From Flavobacteriaceae bacterium (GTDB lineage: Bacteria > Bacteroidota > Bacteroidia > Flavobacteriales > Flavobacteriaceae), in the NCBI GenBank assembly GCA_018402385.1, contig JAGYJA010000010.1, positions 62,001 through 126,000 of the forward strand: a stretch of DNA of 64,000 nt. The letters are read 5' to 3'. Below, one piece after another: positions 1-8,264 of the stretch; positions within the stretch are counted from its first letter, which is position 1; every line of letters starts with the position of its first letter. The notes beneath the pieces are model-generated. The model ran no database searches. It was not told the DNA's origin and saw nothing but the letters and a program-made list of their open reading frames with translations. A program made the translations under genes and the position numbers.

Positions 1-414
1 ATGGGCAGAAATCTAAAGGATATCCTTCTCACCATTGAATATTTCAATATAAATAAGGTTCCAGTCCGATTTATAAATCAAGGGATACGTACTCTTAACG
101 AAGACGGAACGGAGAATAGTATCGGTAAGCTCATAATTAATATTCTTGCAAGTGTTGCGGAAATGGAGAGAACACAAATCCGCGAGAGACAGTTGCAAGG
201 GATTGAATTGGCAAAGGCTAGAAAAATTTATAAAGGACGAGCAAATGGGACAAAAGAGGATACCCTGACTTTCCTTTCAAAGCCAAAAAATAAAAAGGCG
301 ATTGATTTAATAAAAAAAGGATATAAGAATATTGAGGTTTCACGAATTGTCGGACTTCATCCCAATACCGTAACCAAAATAAAACGTAAAATACAATTAG
401 ATATTGAAAAGTAA
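1..414 (+). CDS. Serine site-specific recombinase (resolvase/invertase), C-terminal part
   Basis: The window begins inside this gene. The first codon is ATG, but residues 2-8 (GRNLKDI) match the middle of small serine recombinases, so the catalytic N-terminus with its nucleophilic Ser lies upstream of base 1. Seen: the end of the catalytic domain, the ASVAEMERTQIRERQ stretch of the long dimerisation/E helix, a basic linker, and a C-terminal helix-turn-helix of the Hin/Tn3-resolvase type (residues about 100-132, SRIVGLHPNTVTKIKR). Enzymes of this family cut and rejoin DNA at short crossover sites for inversion, resolution or transposition. Its place at the edge of an accessory region suggests an island or transposon function. 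The family call is secure; completeness cannot be judged. Confidence 0.85.
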   Translation: MGRNLKDILLTIEYFNINKVPVRFINQGIRTLNEDGTENSIGKLIINILASVAEMERTQIRERQLQGIELAKARKIYKGRANGTKEDTLTFLSKPKNKKAIDLIKKGYKNIEVSRIVGLHPNTVTKIKRKIQLDIEK

Positions 415-1088
415 TAGAAAAGGTTACCAATTAGAATACCGCACAATAAACAAGCTATTAAACCAATTCATCAAAAAAGAGTTCGGCGATGGCATTTGGG
501 TTAGGCTTTCAAGTCTTTTGTACCTGTCCAATAGAGATGGTCGTGTAAGGTTGACGGAAAAGGTATATATCAAATCGAATAATACACTTGATAATAAAAC
601 ATTTAATCTTATTAAGACTAACCTTATAACAAATCTAAACAATTTATATCTAATGGTTTCAATTAGATTAAATATCAACGTAAAAAGGATAATAATGGTG
701 GTTAGGTAGGGGCTACTCCACTACCTTCCTCGTATCCTTCCTGCCCTTAATAGAAGGTGGGGGTTCAAAACCTTGGGATAGAGGTTTTTGTGAAATCCCC
801 GAAAAAAATCCAGGCAGAAAAATTTCAAGAAAATAACTCTATAGCAATCTAAATTTCACGTTCAGTTGGGTAGAGCATTTAAAGTGAACTCAAAAAACGG
901 AAAATTCTGAAACATTCAATTTTTCATAAGTGGCGGTTTGATAATAATATATGACAATTCACATTTTAAATTAAAACCTATGGATATAACAAATGTATGT
1001 TGAAAGAATTGTCTATGAAGATAAATTTGGAACTGTTCGAGAAAAAGAAACGAAGCGAATTAAAGTTGACTAATACTTTTTTTATCCT
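415..1088. other. Intergenic stretch without a convincing gene
   Basis: About 670 bases lie between the recombinase and the RadC-like gene. A GC-richer patch at about 706-790 contains ACCTTC/GAAGGT inverted repeats. A 26-codon ORF at 993-1073 (plus, ATG, ending in KRIKVD) is the only other ORF-like feature and could be the tail of a decayed gene. I see no RNA gene and no IS ends. Confidence 0.4.
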
Positions 1089-1535
1089 TTATAATCCCTC
1101 TTCTGTAAAACTATAATATCCAACTCGAGTCACTATAATGTGGTCGATAAGTTTAATATCCAATATTTTACCTGCGGATTTAATCTTTTCTGTGATATCA
1201 ATATCGCTTGAACTCGGAGTCAATTTCCCCGATGGATGATTGTGAGAGATGATTATGGCTGTAGCATTAGCCTTTAAAACAACTGAAAACAATAATCTGA
1301 CATCTACCAAACAACTGGTAATTCCACCTTTTGATAACGGTAAAATTCCTAAAACTTGATTGGAATTATTTAATAAAATGACTTTGAATTCTTCTTGTAG
1401 TTCAATTAAATTTTCGCCCCAATTATCAATCAAAAGTTTAAAAGCGTCATTAGATGATTTAATAACAGGTTTAAATTTTGGAGTTGATTTATAATAAATC
1501 CCTATTTCAGCTACTTGATTCATAAAGGCTAACAT
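1089..1535 (-). CDS. RadC-like JAB-domain protein (short, mobile-element type)
   Basis: 148 residues, covering essentially only the RadC/JAB1-MPN metalloprotease-like domain. Seen: the conserved Glu49 (QEEF) and the signature ISHNHPSG at residues 97-103, with Asp111 following at the usual distance, so the metal-ligand set His98/His100/Asp111 is intact. Full-length housekeeping RadC is about 230 residues and has an N-terminal helix-hairpin-helix region, which is missing here. Short RadC proteins of this kind are frequent on Bacteroidota conjugative elements and genomic islands. The molecular role is unknown; a link to DNA repair was suggested historically and has not held up well. It stands alone, with no close operon partner. 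Confidence 0.85.
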   Translation of the reverse strand: MLAFMNQVAEIGIYYKSTPKFKPVIKSSNDAFKLLIDNWGENLIELQEEFKVILLNNSNQVLGILPLSKGGITSCLVDVRLLFSVVLKANATAIIISHNHPSGKLTPSSSDIDITEKIKSAGKILDIKLIDHIIVTRVGYYSFTEEGL

Positions 1536-1870
1536 ACAGCGAAAAGACCATAAGTTGGCGCGTGTTTTTCTATTTTTTTGAGGCGATAATTAAATTGATA
1601 TGTTATTTATTGAAAAGAGGATGTTTTTATATTTAGTCTTGTTATGATAACCTAATCAGGAAATCATAAGAGGTTGCAAAAAACGGTTAAAATGAACCAA
1701 TGAAAACCGAATTTTTTAAGCAACATAAAAACTCTTTTTAGTCTAAGCAATTAAAAGGATTTGTAATAATAGTTGCTATGCTCACTTTAAGCCGCTGTAG
1801 GTGGTGCTGACCCGTCCTATCCACTTGTGGCAGCTTTAGCTGGTATTTAGTTATAAAAATAGACAATCAA
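1536..1870. other. Intergenic stretch, probable gene debris
   Basis: 335 bases with many stops in all frames. A short readable stretch on the plus strand around 1791-1850 (ending GADPSYPLVAALAGI before a stop) has no in-frame start and may be the eroded end of a gene. I see no RNA gene or clear terminator. Confidence 0.35.
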
Positions 1871-2479
1871 TTATTTTTTAAAGTACTCGATATGCTTGAG
1901 CCCATTACTTACATAATGAGAATGATATGTTTTACCATATGGACTACCTGTATTGTGAATTCTGAAGGCTTCTTCAAATTTATTATTTCTCAAATAATCC
2001 CCATACTCTTTATTAATCCAATAAACGCCCCAAAATAAAGCGTTATCTCCTCTAATATCACTCACTTTTATACCTAAATCTAAACACTTATAACCCATAA
2101 GTTGAAAGGGACCCCAAGAACTGGCAAGATTTTTAATAGCAGCATCTGATGCATTTTTTAGGTGATGGGACTTTAATGTTTCGTATTTACTAATTTTCCC
2201 TTCTCTTAAAGCTATAAGTTTTTTATACACGTGTTTTTCAAATCTTGAGGGCACTTTTTTTTTGCCTGAGCTTTCTAAAATTATCAAAGATTTAAGATAT
2301 TCTGATGGAAGATTAAATTCTAAAGCTAATTCTTCCAATTTTTTTCCATAATTTTTTTCTAATCTATAATAATCAGTTTGTTGACAGCTTATTAAAGTTA
2401 TAAAGAACAAAATGATTAAGGTCTTAAAATATTTTAAGTTAAATTTTATATTAGTAATATCGAAATAGCTAATTATCAT
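1871..2479 (-). CDS. Lipoprotein with lysozyme/N-acetylmuramidase-like domain
   Basis: 202 residues. A hydrophobic signal ends in a lipobox (LISC, Cys32), so the mature protein should be a lipoprotein. The rest resembles lysozyme-fold muramidases/lytic transglycosylases: a candidate catalytic Glu69 in LIILESSGK, then FEKHVYKKL (residues 80-88) and SSWGPFQLMGYKC (120-132). The FE(K/R)H and SWGxFQxMG pair is characteristic of the DUF3380 N-acetylmuramidase family. It would cut peptidoglycan from the periplasm. On an island this could serve conjugative pore assembly or inter-bacterial antagonism; the sequence does not decide. The N-terminal extension before the hydrophobic core is long (about 19 residues), and no internal Met offers a better start. 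Confidence 0.65.
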   Translation of the reverse strand: MIISYFDITNIKFNLKYFKTLIILFFITLISCQQTDYYRLEKNYGKKLEELALEFNLPSEYLKSLIILESSGKKKVPSRFEKHVYKKLIALREGKISKYETLKSHHLKNASDAAIKNLASSWGPFQLMGYKCLDLGIKVSDIRGDNALFWGVYWINKEYGDYLRNNKFEEAFRIHNTGSPYGKTYHSHYVSNGLKHIEYFKK

Positions 2480-2714
2480 AAATAGTTTTTAAATAAGTTA
2501 AATTTAATATTAAAGCACGATATATAACTTTTTTTGAATAACTGAAGATACATAACAGGTATTGTCTTTGCTATAAATAATACTTAAACGGCTATGTTTC
2601 TTAAATTGAGTCAATTAGTATGGGATTACACTGCGAGGATATTGATGTTTAAAAAATAATATTTCCATTTTCATAGCTCATGTTTTGATTGACTTGAAAT
2701 AATTTGAATTACAA

Positions 2715-2739
2715 TAACAATTATGGGCATAAATTGTTA
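2715..2739. repeat. Hairpin just after the 208-residue protein gene
   Basis: TAACAATT and AATTGTTA form a perfect 8-bp stem around a 9-base loop, starting 9 bases past the stop codon of the minus-strand gene that ends at 2748. The outer edge reads GTTAGGT on the plus strand (ACCTAAC in the gene's direction). It has no long T tract, so it may be a weak terminator or a cassette-type repeat. Confidence 0.4.
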
Positions 2740-2747
2740 GGTATTAT

Positions 2748-3374
2748 TCATGATTTTGTTAGGTTAAAGTACTCCTGAAAATAAGTTAGTGCCTCTATGT
2801 TTACATTGCTTTCATTGTTGTCTAACTTTATCAATATGGCTTTGATATTCTCATTCGCTAAATCCTTTTCATTTATCTCATAAAGTACCTGTGCTTTTAT
2901 TAGCTCATAAACTAATCTAATATTTAAGTTCTTTGGTTCTTTTTTAATGGCCTTGTCTAAATACTCAAACACGAATAGGGGTTGACTGTAATTCTCCATT
3001 GCTTTCATATAAGAATAATAGAGCAGTTCGGAAGCTGAGGCATTCCATAGAAAAGCTGTGTATTTACCGCCGAATTCACTTTTGTAATTTTTTGTTTTGA
3101 TTATGTGGTTTCTGTAAACCTTGCTATTGGTATTATTATGGTTCCAGCCCAATGCATTTATCACGGCAAGCTTCTCGGCTTGTTGGTTTTCCTCATCTGT
3201 AAGGAACCCCAAAATCTCTGAAGTTATTTTCCCTTTAGAGACAGCGGCTTTTTCAATCATGGGGTTTCCTAAATACGCCCTGTAAAACTCTATGCTCGTT
3301 AAAGGAGAGTCCGCCAACACAACCTGTGAAAAAAGGATAAATAGTACTGACAGGCTTTTAATTGTAGAACTCAT
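2748..3374 (-). CDS. Exported hypothetical protein
   Basis: 208 residues with a clear signal peptide (cleavage expected after VVLA, before DSPLTS). The mature part is mostly helical. The C-terminal half (about 120-200) reads like TPR-type helical hairpins (YSYMKAMENYSQ, FVFEYLDKAIKKEPKN), but I cannot assign a family. The start ATG overlaps the stop of the upstream lipoprotein gene (ATGA), indicating translational coupling. The DSPLTS motif after the signal is repeated in the truncated ORF at 3656-3811, so the two are paralogues. Function unknown; location periplasmic. Confidence 0.7.
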   Translation of the reverse strand: MSSTIKSLSVLFILFSQVVLADSPLTSIEFYRAYLGNPMIEKAAVSKGKITSEILGFLTDEENQQAEKLAVINALGWNHNNTNSKVYRNHIIKTKNYKSEFGGKYTAFLWNASASELLYYSYMKAMENYSQPLFVFEYLDKAIKKEPKNLNIRLVYELIKAQVLYEINEKDLANENIKAILIKLDNNESNVNIEALTYFQEYFNLTKS

Positions 3375-3643
3375 ATTTTTTGAAAGATGGGTAGTCTATT
3401 TGTTATTCTTGGCTTGGAATTCTTTAATGTCAACTCTGTCCAACTTTCAGCGTAATCTTTAGGTGATGGACAGATGTCTGGGTTCCACTTGTTGAGCTCG
3501 ACGCCCTTTTGGTATTTAAGTTCGTAATATTCCTCAATGCTTACCCAATAATCCTTGCCCTTTTCGTGGTAAAGATATTTATTCTCTACAACGCAGGATG
3601 TTAAAAGCCCCGCTGCTATTAATGTTAAAATGGTTTTTTTCAT
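3371..3643 (-). CDS. Small lipoprotein, unknown function
   Basis: 90 residues beginning with a type II signal (LLTSC, lipid-modified Cys17). The mature part is short, charged and Tyr-rich (KYLYHEKGKDYWVSIEEYYELKY), with two more Cys-free segments and no recognisable domain. Its stop overlaps the next start by ATGA, and the truncated ORF upstream ends 13 bases before its start. The three form one transcription unit. Probably anchored in the outer or inner membrane facing the periplasm. Confidence 0.7.
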   Translation of the reverse strand: MKKTILTLIAAGLLTSCVVENKYLYHEKGKDYWVSIEEYYELKYQKGVELNKWNPDICPSPKDYAESWTELTLKNSKPRITNRLPIFQKI

Positions 3644-3655
3644 ATATGTCTGTCT

Positions 3656-3811
3656 TTAATAATTAAAATTAAAGTGTTTATCCGTTAAAGTTCCGTTTGA
3701 AGTTGATGCTTCTAATACCTCAGGAACTTTATAAGATACGGTGGAAGTTAATGGACTATCTGCAAAGGTATATTGCGAGATTAGGAGAATGATGATAAGG
3801 GATTTATTCAT
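3656..3811 (-). pseudogene. Truncated paralogue of the neighbouring exported protein
   Basis: 51 codons: signal peptide followed by ADSPLTS, then TDKHFNFNY and a stop. The signal-plus-DSPLTS arrangement, and weaker matches after it (P..E.A..S.G.LT..F), align with the first 60 residues of the 208-residue protein ending at 2748. This looks like a duplicated copy that lost its C-terminal three quarters, leaving a free signal-peptide-like product. It could still be translated as a 30-residue secreted peptide; the sequence alone cannot tell. Confidence 0.5.
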
Positions 3812-3899
3812 ATATTGATTAATTTTCAAAAATTATTCTTTTAACTTATTGAATTGAATATATATTATTTTTTTGTGCTAAAATCATTGTCTAATAACC

Positions 3900-4313
3900 T
3901 CAATTTTCTTCTTCATTAATTGATTTAAATACAGAATATGTTATCATCTTGGTTATTATTAACGAAATTATTCCCAATACTATCATACCAATTATTCTGT
4001 TTTCAAAAAAATCAATCAAATCGAATTTCTCCATTAACAAACCCCATATAACAGTAGCAAGTAAAAAAAAGAAAAAATAATAAATATCTCCAACAACTTT
4101 TTTATTAATTTTTCCGAAAATTATACTGTATATAATTGTTGCAGGTATAAAAAAAAGAAAACAAATCATAACAAGAGATTTGAAAAAGAACTCAAAATTT
4201 CCCTCATCAAAATCTCTCATATAATTAGTGAAATAGACAACTGCTGTTAATGTTAAAATAATTGAAATTAAAGATGTCCAAAATATTGTTTTATTATAAG
4301 AATTTTTTTTCAT
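3900..4313 (-). CDS. Small integral membrane protein, unknown function
   Basis: 137 residues with four strongly hydrophobic segments (about 10-29, 44-65, 77-95 and 106-126), a basic N-terminus (KKNSYNK) and an acidic C-terminus (NEEEN). No domain recognised. It is the last gene of the minus-strand membrane/GTPase run, 103 bases after the TM/zinc-ribbon gene, so it may or may not be cotranscribed. Very AT-rich (F/I/K/N-rich protein), like the rest of that cluster and unlike the kinase genes further right. Confidence 0.65.
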   Translation of the reverse strand: MKKNSYNKTIFWTSLISIILTLTAVVYFTNYMRDFDEGNFEFFFKSLVMICFLFFIPATIIYSIIFGKINKKVVGDIYYFFFFLLATVIWGLLMEKFDLIDFFENRIIGMIVLGIISLIITKMITYSVFKSINEEEN

Positions 4314-4416
4314 AAATTATGTCAATTGATTTTGCGCTTTTAAAATATTTAAATTAAATAGTAAAAACAGAAAAGGACATTCTTTATTATTGAATACATT
4401 ATGCTGTTAGTTTAAA

Positions 4417-5115
4417 TTAATGATAACCCCAACAATAATCATCAGCACAAGCCCAACTACAAAAAACTATTTCTGAAACATCCCAATCTTTGTGATTGTG
4501 TATATTCATATCATAGCCATCAAAACCTAAAAACTTCATTGTTATTGAATCCTTTGTTTTCATAATGCTATCTCTAGCATTTTGCATACCAATAGATACT
4601 AAATCCATTGGACTACTTAAAATAGCTAAAGCTTCTTCTGGGTTGTTTAAGTCGGGTTTGTAAGACGAGCAGCTAATGCCATAATTTCCTTGCTCGTCTC
4701 TTATATTGTCATTCCCACAAACATATCCCCATCCATCAAAAAGTTTATTACAATAAAAACATGTTCTATTAACTGGGGCATAAAGTTTTTTACTGCATTT
4801 TTTACAAGTTTCTGATAGTATAATACCCATATTATTGTTAGTTGGCTCTTCAAATAAATAATCAAATGAATCGTCTGAAATTTTTTGGTTTTCAGCTTCA
4901 TCACTACTGTTGTTAATGTGGTTAAAAAAAATCAAATCATCGTTAACAGTTTGGTTGAGATTATTGAATAGAAACCAAAAGCCAATACCTATAATGAAAA
5001 TACCTAATAAAATTTTATAAAATCTATTTAATTTTAGCCCAATTTTTTTTGAATTTGTAGGCTTAAAACTTCTTTTTTTTTTATTGTTAAATGGGTCTGT
5101 GTATTTTTCTTCCAT
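4417..5115 (-). CDS. Single-TM protein with zinc-ribbon-like CxxC pairs
   Basis: 232 residues. A basic N-terminal tail (residues 1-32) precedes one TM helix (33-51), then an acidic linker and a treble-clef/zinc-ribbon-like module: CKKC at 104-107 and CFYC at 119-122, an x11 spacing expected to bind zinc. Further Cys residues follow at 133 and 149, and the C-terminus is Cys/Trp-rich (SWACADDYCWGY). By the positive-inside rule the Cys domain would be outside the cytoplasm, which is unusual for a zinc ribbon; the opposite topology is possible. Starts 50 bases after the DUF805-domain gene. Function unknown. Confidence 0.65.
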   Translation of the reverse strand: MEEKYTDPFNNKKKRSFKPTNSKKIGLKLNRFYKILLGIFIIGIGFWFLFNNLNQTVNDDLIFFNHINNSSDEAENQKISDDSFDYLFEEPTNNNMGIILSETCKKCSKKLYAPVNRTCFYCNKLFDGWGYVCGNDNIRDEQGNYGISCSSYKPDLNNPEEALAILSSPMDLVSIGMQNARDSIMKTKDSITMKFLGFDGYDMNIHNHKDWDVSEIVFCSWACADDYCWGYH

Positions 5116-5165
5116 AAATAACTCCTATTTATATTTCACTAAAATATCGTGCCCTTAATAGATTT

Positions 5166-7163
5166 TTATATATCAATATTAGATTTTTTATTTGTTGAAA
5201 ATAAATCTTTAAAAAAATCAAAGTAAGTATTGTAATAAGTGTATTTTCTGGTTTCTTGTTCCATATCAAGAAAATTTGGCAACTCATTTTCGGGGACTTC
5301 TATGATATTGTTTTTTTTATCTAGTGTCAAACTGTAACTCTTGTTAGTATCTCGAACTTTAAGGTTGTATACTGTGCTATCATGAGTAGTTAAAAAATCA
5401 TAAACTTTATCATTATCATAATCAATATAATTAATTGAAGGTGTTTTCAAACTATACGAATATTTAAAAATTCTGATTGGGAGTTCATCATCAGCATCTA
5501 AAAAATATTTGTATTCTAAAAGTCTATTATTATTTATATAACTATATTCATCTATATCGTTAATGCTCCCACCGTATTTTCTAATTAAATTGTTATTTAA
5601 ATCATAATCGTAATTATAAACTAATTCTTCATCCAATTCTGGGTTTTCAGGCCATTCCCTTTTAATTATTTCTTTTGTGACATTTTTAAAGTTATTAAAG
5701 TGGATAATCTGAGTTTTTAAGTGATAAACCTTTGAATCTACAAATTCGCTTTTAACAGTTTTAGCTTCTTTTTTAGTTATTTGTAAAACAGTAGTATCAA
5801 ATATCTCATTATTATAACTTTCAGTCAAGCTGATTGAATTAGTATCACTAATTGTTTTATAGTGAAATTTAGTAATTGTGACTCCTTCTCCTTTTTCTAT
5901 TATAGAATCTAATCGGACACCATTATAGTAAAATATACGTTCTTCTGTATTACTGACCTTTCTGATAACTTTACCAGCTTTATCAAAAACATAAAAAATG
6001 TTGCCCTCGAAATTATCATTAAAAGCTAAACTCTTAATTATCCCATTTAGCTTACTGTTTTTAATAGGACTTAAGTTTACTCCAGGTATTTTAATTAAAT
6101 TAAAAATAGGATTGTTTTTGTTAATAATCTCATATTCAGTTACTAGTTGGGAGTATGTGATACTCTTTGAGTTATTAAAATAAAAGAAGCTAATTGTTGA
6201 AACAACTAGTATTGCAAAAACTAAGGCTGGCTTTAAAGGGTTCTCTATATTATGAGTTTTGTTTTTACCTATTTCATCAAAGTAGGTCGATGTTTTATGT
6301 AATGTAAAGTTTTGTGGTGGTCCATATTTATTTTCATTGGCATCACCGTATGAAAAAAGCTTAATTAAATTATAACCAGGTATTATTAAAGCAACCCCAG
6401 CCAAATTACTATCTTGTAGTCTAAAAATAGACAATACAATAAGCCATATTATTAAGAGAATGGGTAAAATGTTGTAATGGAAGAGACTGTAATAATGAAA
6501 CCACTTGATAGATTCAAAATCTGTGGTGTGCATTAAATGATTTGCTTCAAAATAACCAATTATAAAGTGTTGAAATAATACAGAGATAAAAAAAACAGCA
6601 ACAATTAGGCTTAGTTTTTTTAGATAATTACTGAGACTTAACCTTTTTTTAATTAATTGTTTTTCTTTAACAAAAAGATTTGTTTCATTATCTTTTAACC
6701 TATGAAAAGTGTTTGAATTGGAATCATCACTTTTTTTCACTTTATATTCATTGTCTTCTTCTTCTTCATAGGTATCCATAATTACTTGTTTAGTGGTAGC
6801 TTCTGGAACAACGTTATAATTAAAATTATTGATAAATAATTTTGAAGGGTCAACCCAAGGGGCTTTACCGTATTTATTTTCGCCTGACTGACCTTTTTTG
6901 AATAGCAACCAAAAAAAATAGAAAGGTATTAATTGCCACCATCCACTTTTGCCAATATCATGGCAACGTTTAGCACTTTGAGATGCTATAAACCAGAATA
7001 AAAGAATATTTAATAAAGAAAAAGAAATTATAGAATGAACAAATTCTAATAATAAATTGTAGAAGGCTAAATACAAAAAATAACAAGCTAAATACAAAAA
7101 ATAACTAACTATATATTCTGTTCTACTAATTCTACCTTTGAATGAAAAAATCTTTTTAATCAT
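5166..7163 (-). CDS. Tandem DUF805 membrane protein with large extracytoplasmic C-terminal domain
   Basis: 665 residues. N-terminus: a classic DUF805 domain (residues 1-100), with FKGRISRTEY at the start, KRCHDIGKSGWW after the hydrophobic segments and GENKYG at the end. A second, diverged DUF805-like unit follows a charged linker (about 180-290: LSNYLKKLSLIVAV, FRLQDSNLAGVALI, NENKYGPP). Another TM helix is near 313-330. Residues 335-665 are a soluble domain rich in Tyr/Asp/Asn repeats (YNYDYDLNNNLIRKYG, EYSYINNNRLLEY), resembling YD/RHS-type beta repeats and predicted to lie outside the cytoplasm. DUF805 proteins are small inner-membrane proteins of unknown role. Gap to the upstream gene 15 bases, so cotranscribed with the GTPase. 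Confidence 0.75.
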   Translation of the reverse strand: MIKKIFSFKGRISRTEYIVSYFLYLACYFLYLAFYNLLLEFVHSIISFSLLNILLFWFIASQSAKRCHDIGKSGWWQLIPFYFFWLLFKKGQSGENKYGKAPWVDPSKLFINNFNYNVVPEATTKQVIMDTYEEEEDNEYKVKKSDDSNSNTFHRLKDNETNLFVKEKQLIKKRLSLSNYLKKLSLIVAVFFISVLFQHFIIGYFEANHLMHTTDFESIKWFHYYSLFHYNILPILLIIWLIVLSIFRLQDSNLAGVALIIPGYNLIKLFSYGDANENKYGPPQNFTLHKTSTYFDEIGKNKTHNIENPLKPALVFAILVVSTISFFYFNNSKSITYSQLVTEYEIINKNNPIFNLIKIPGVNLSPIKNSKLNGIIKSLAFNDNFEGNIFYVFDKAGKVIRKVSNTEERIFYYNGVRLDSIIEKGEGVTITKFHYKTISDTNSISLTESYNNEIFDTTVLQITKKEAKTVKSEFVDSKVYHLKTQIIHFNNFKNVTKEIIKREWPENPELDEELVYNYDYDLNNNLIRKYGGSINDIDEYSYINNNRLLEYKYFLDADDELPIRIFKYSYSLKTPSINYIDYDNDKVYDFLTTHDSTVYNLKVRDTNKSYSLTLDKKNNIIEVPENELPNFLDMEQETRKYTYYNTYFDFFKDLFSTNKKSNIDI

Positions 7164-7178
7164 GTCTTAATTTTCCTT

Positions 7179-8261
7179 TTAGCTTTTATCTTTTTTGCTA
7201 GTTGTATTTGACTTTGATTCTAACTTCTCATTGGTTTCACCCATGTTAGAGTTGAGTTTCACAGAAGTAGTATCTGTATTTTCTTTAGGTTTTTTAAACT
7301 TCTTTAAATCTTTCTGTTCTACCTTCTCTTTTTGAGGAGGTATTTTCTGTTCCTCAGATTTAAAAAGAGAAAAGTAAACTACAGAGAAAGAAAGTGCAAT
7401 AAAAAGAATACTTATTAAGACTCTGTAAAACAATTCTTTCTTTTTAAAGGCTTGTCTTAAACTGAAGTAATCTTGTTTTAACTCTGCGTGTCTTTGTGTT
7501 AAGTCGTCGTAATCTATTTTTAAACTTATAAAGTCACTATTAGTATTTTCTGTTGTTTTAATTTTTGGAAGTTCAATAACCTTTTCTTTATATTCTTTTA
7601 GGCTGCCATTATCAACAATAAAAAGTGGGAATTTACTTTTGTCCCATTTTAATTGAGTTCGATTTAGATGTTCTATATCACTAGAGAAATAAACCTTATT
7701 AAATAGGATTTCATGTTTGTCAATACTTTCTATAGATTCATAGAAATCTAATTTAATTCCAATTGATTTGGGCTTTATTTCTTTGGGATAATTATCATAT
7801 CTTATATTTTCCAATAAGTTTTGTCCATTATTGTTGACAATGGCTTTCCATATTTTATGAACATCAACATCAAAATTAGATTTATTAAACTTTTTTTTGG
7901 AAATTGATAGTTTTTCAAAATTATCTTTAGCAACTTTTAGCAGTTTTAAATTAGATTTACACAAGCTGATGTTTTCTTTTGAAAGTAACCCAACTCCAAA
8001 AATACTTCCTGAAATTCTTGAGCCATTGGCAGCCTGTGCAAATGAATAAAGCTTTAGTAAAGAGTGTTCTTTATTTTGATATTTGAAATAGTATTTTGAT
8101 AATATTTCATCATTATTTATGTCATCTACAGTGAAAACATTTGATTCAAGAAGGTCAAAATCTTTTATTACTAAATCAAAATTTACAATTTTCGACTCCG
8201 CATCAAAATAGACTGACTTAAAGTCTTGAGATTTCCCAAAAAATATTAAATAAGTTTTCAT
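7179..8261 (-). CDS. TM/coiled-coil protein coupled to the GTPase gene
   Basis: 360 residues, no recognised family. The N-terminal 240 residues look globular and cytosolic, with a Gly/Ser-rich segment at about 73-94 (FAQAANGSRISGSIFG) and alternating beta strands and helices. A coiled coil (about 245-280) leads into one TM helix (about 283-303), followed by a Lys/Glu/Ser/Thr-rich disordered tail of about 55 residues. Its start lies 3 bases after the stop of the GTPase gene, suggesting translational coupling and a physical partnership. A reasonable inference is a membrane-anchored effector or adaptor of the GTPase. What it could otherwise be is open. Confidence 0.65.
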   Translation of the reverse strand: MKTYLIFFGKSQDFKSVYFDAESKIVNFDLVIKDFDLLESNVFTVDDINNDEILSKYYFKYQNKEHSLLKLYSFAQAANGSRISGSIFGVGLLSKENISLCKSNLKLLKVAKDNFEKLSISKKKFNKSNFDVDVHKIWKAIVNNNGQNLLENIRYDNYPKEIKPKSIGIKLDFYESIESIDKHEILFNKVYFSSDIEHLNRTQLKWDKSKFPLFIVDNGSLKEYKEKVIELPKIKTTENTNSDFISLKIDYDDLTQRHAELKQDYFSLRQAFKKKELFYRVLISILFIALSFSVVYFSLFKSEEQKIPPQKEKVEQKDLKKFKKPKENTDTTSVKLNSNMGETNEKLESKSNTTSKKDKS

Positions 8262-8264
8262 TTT

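Noticed and set aside
404..709. 101-codon plus ORF overlapping the recombinase end
   Set aside because: TTG start inside the upstream gene, Asn/Ile/Arg-rich composition without any motif, and no ribosome site; most likely a chance ORF in AT-rich DNA.
993..1073. 26-codon ORF ending KRIKVD
   Set aside because: Too short to judge; reported only within the intergenic entry.
1791..1850. Readable stretch GADPSYPLVAALAGI
   Set aside because: No start codon in frame and a stop immediately upstream.
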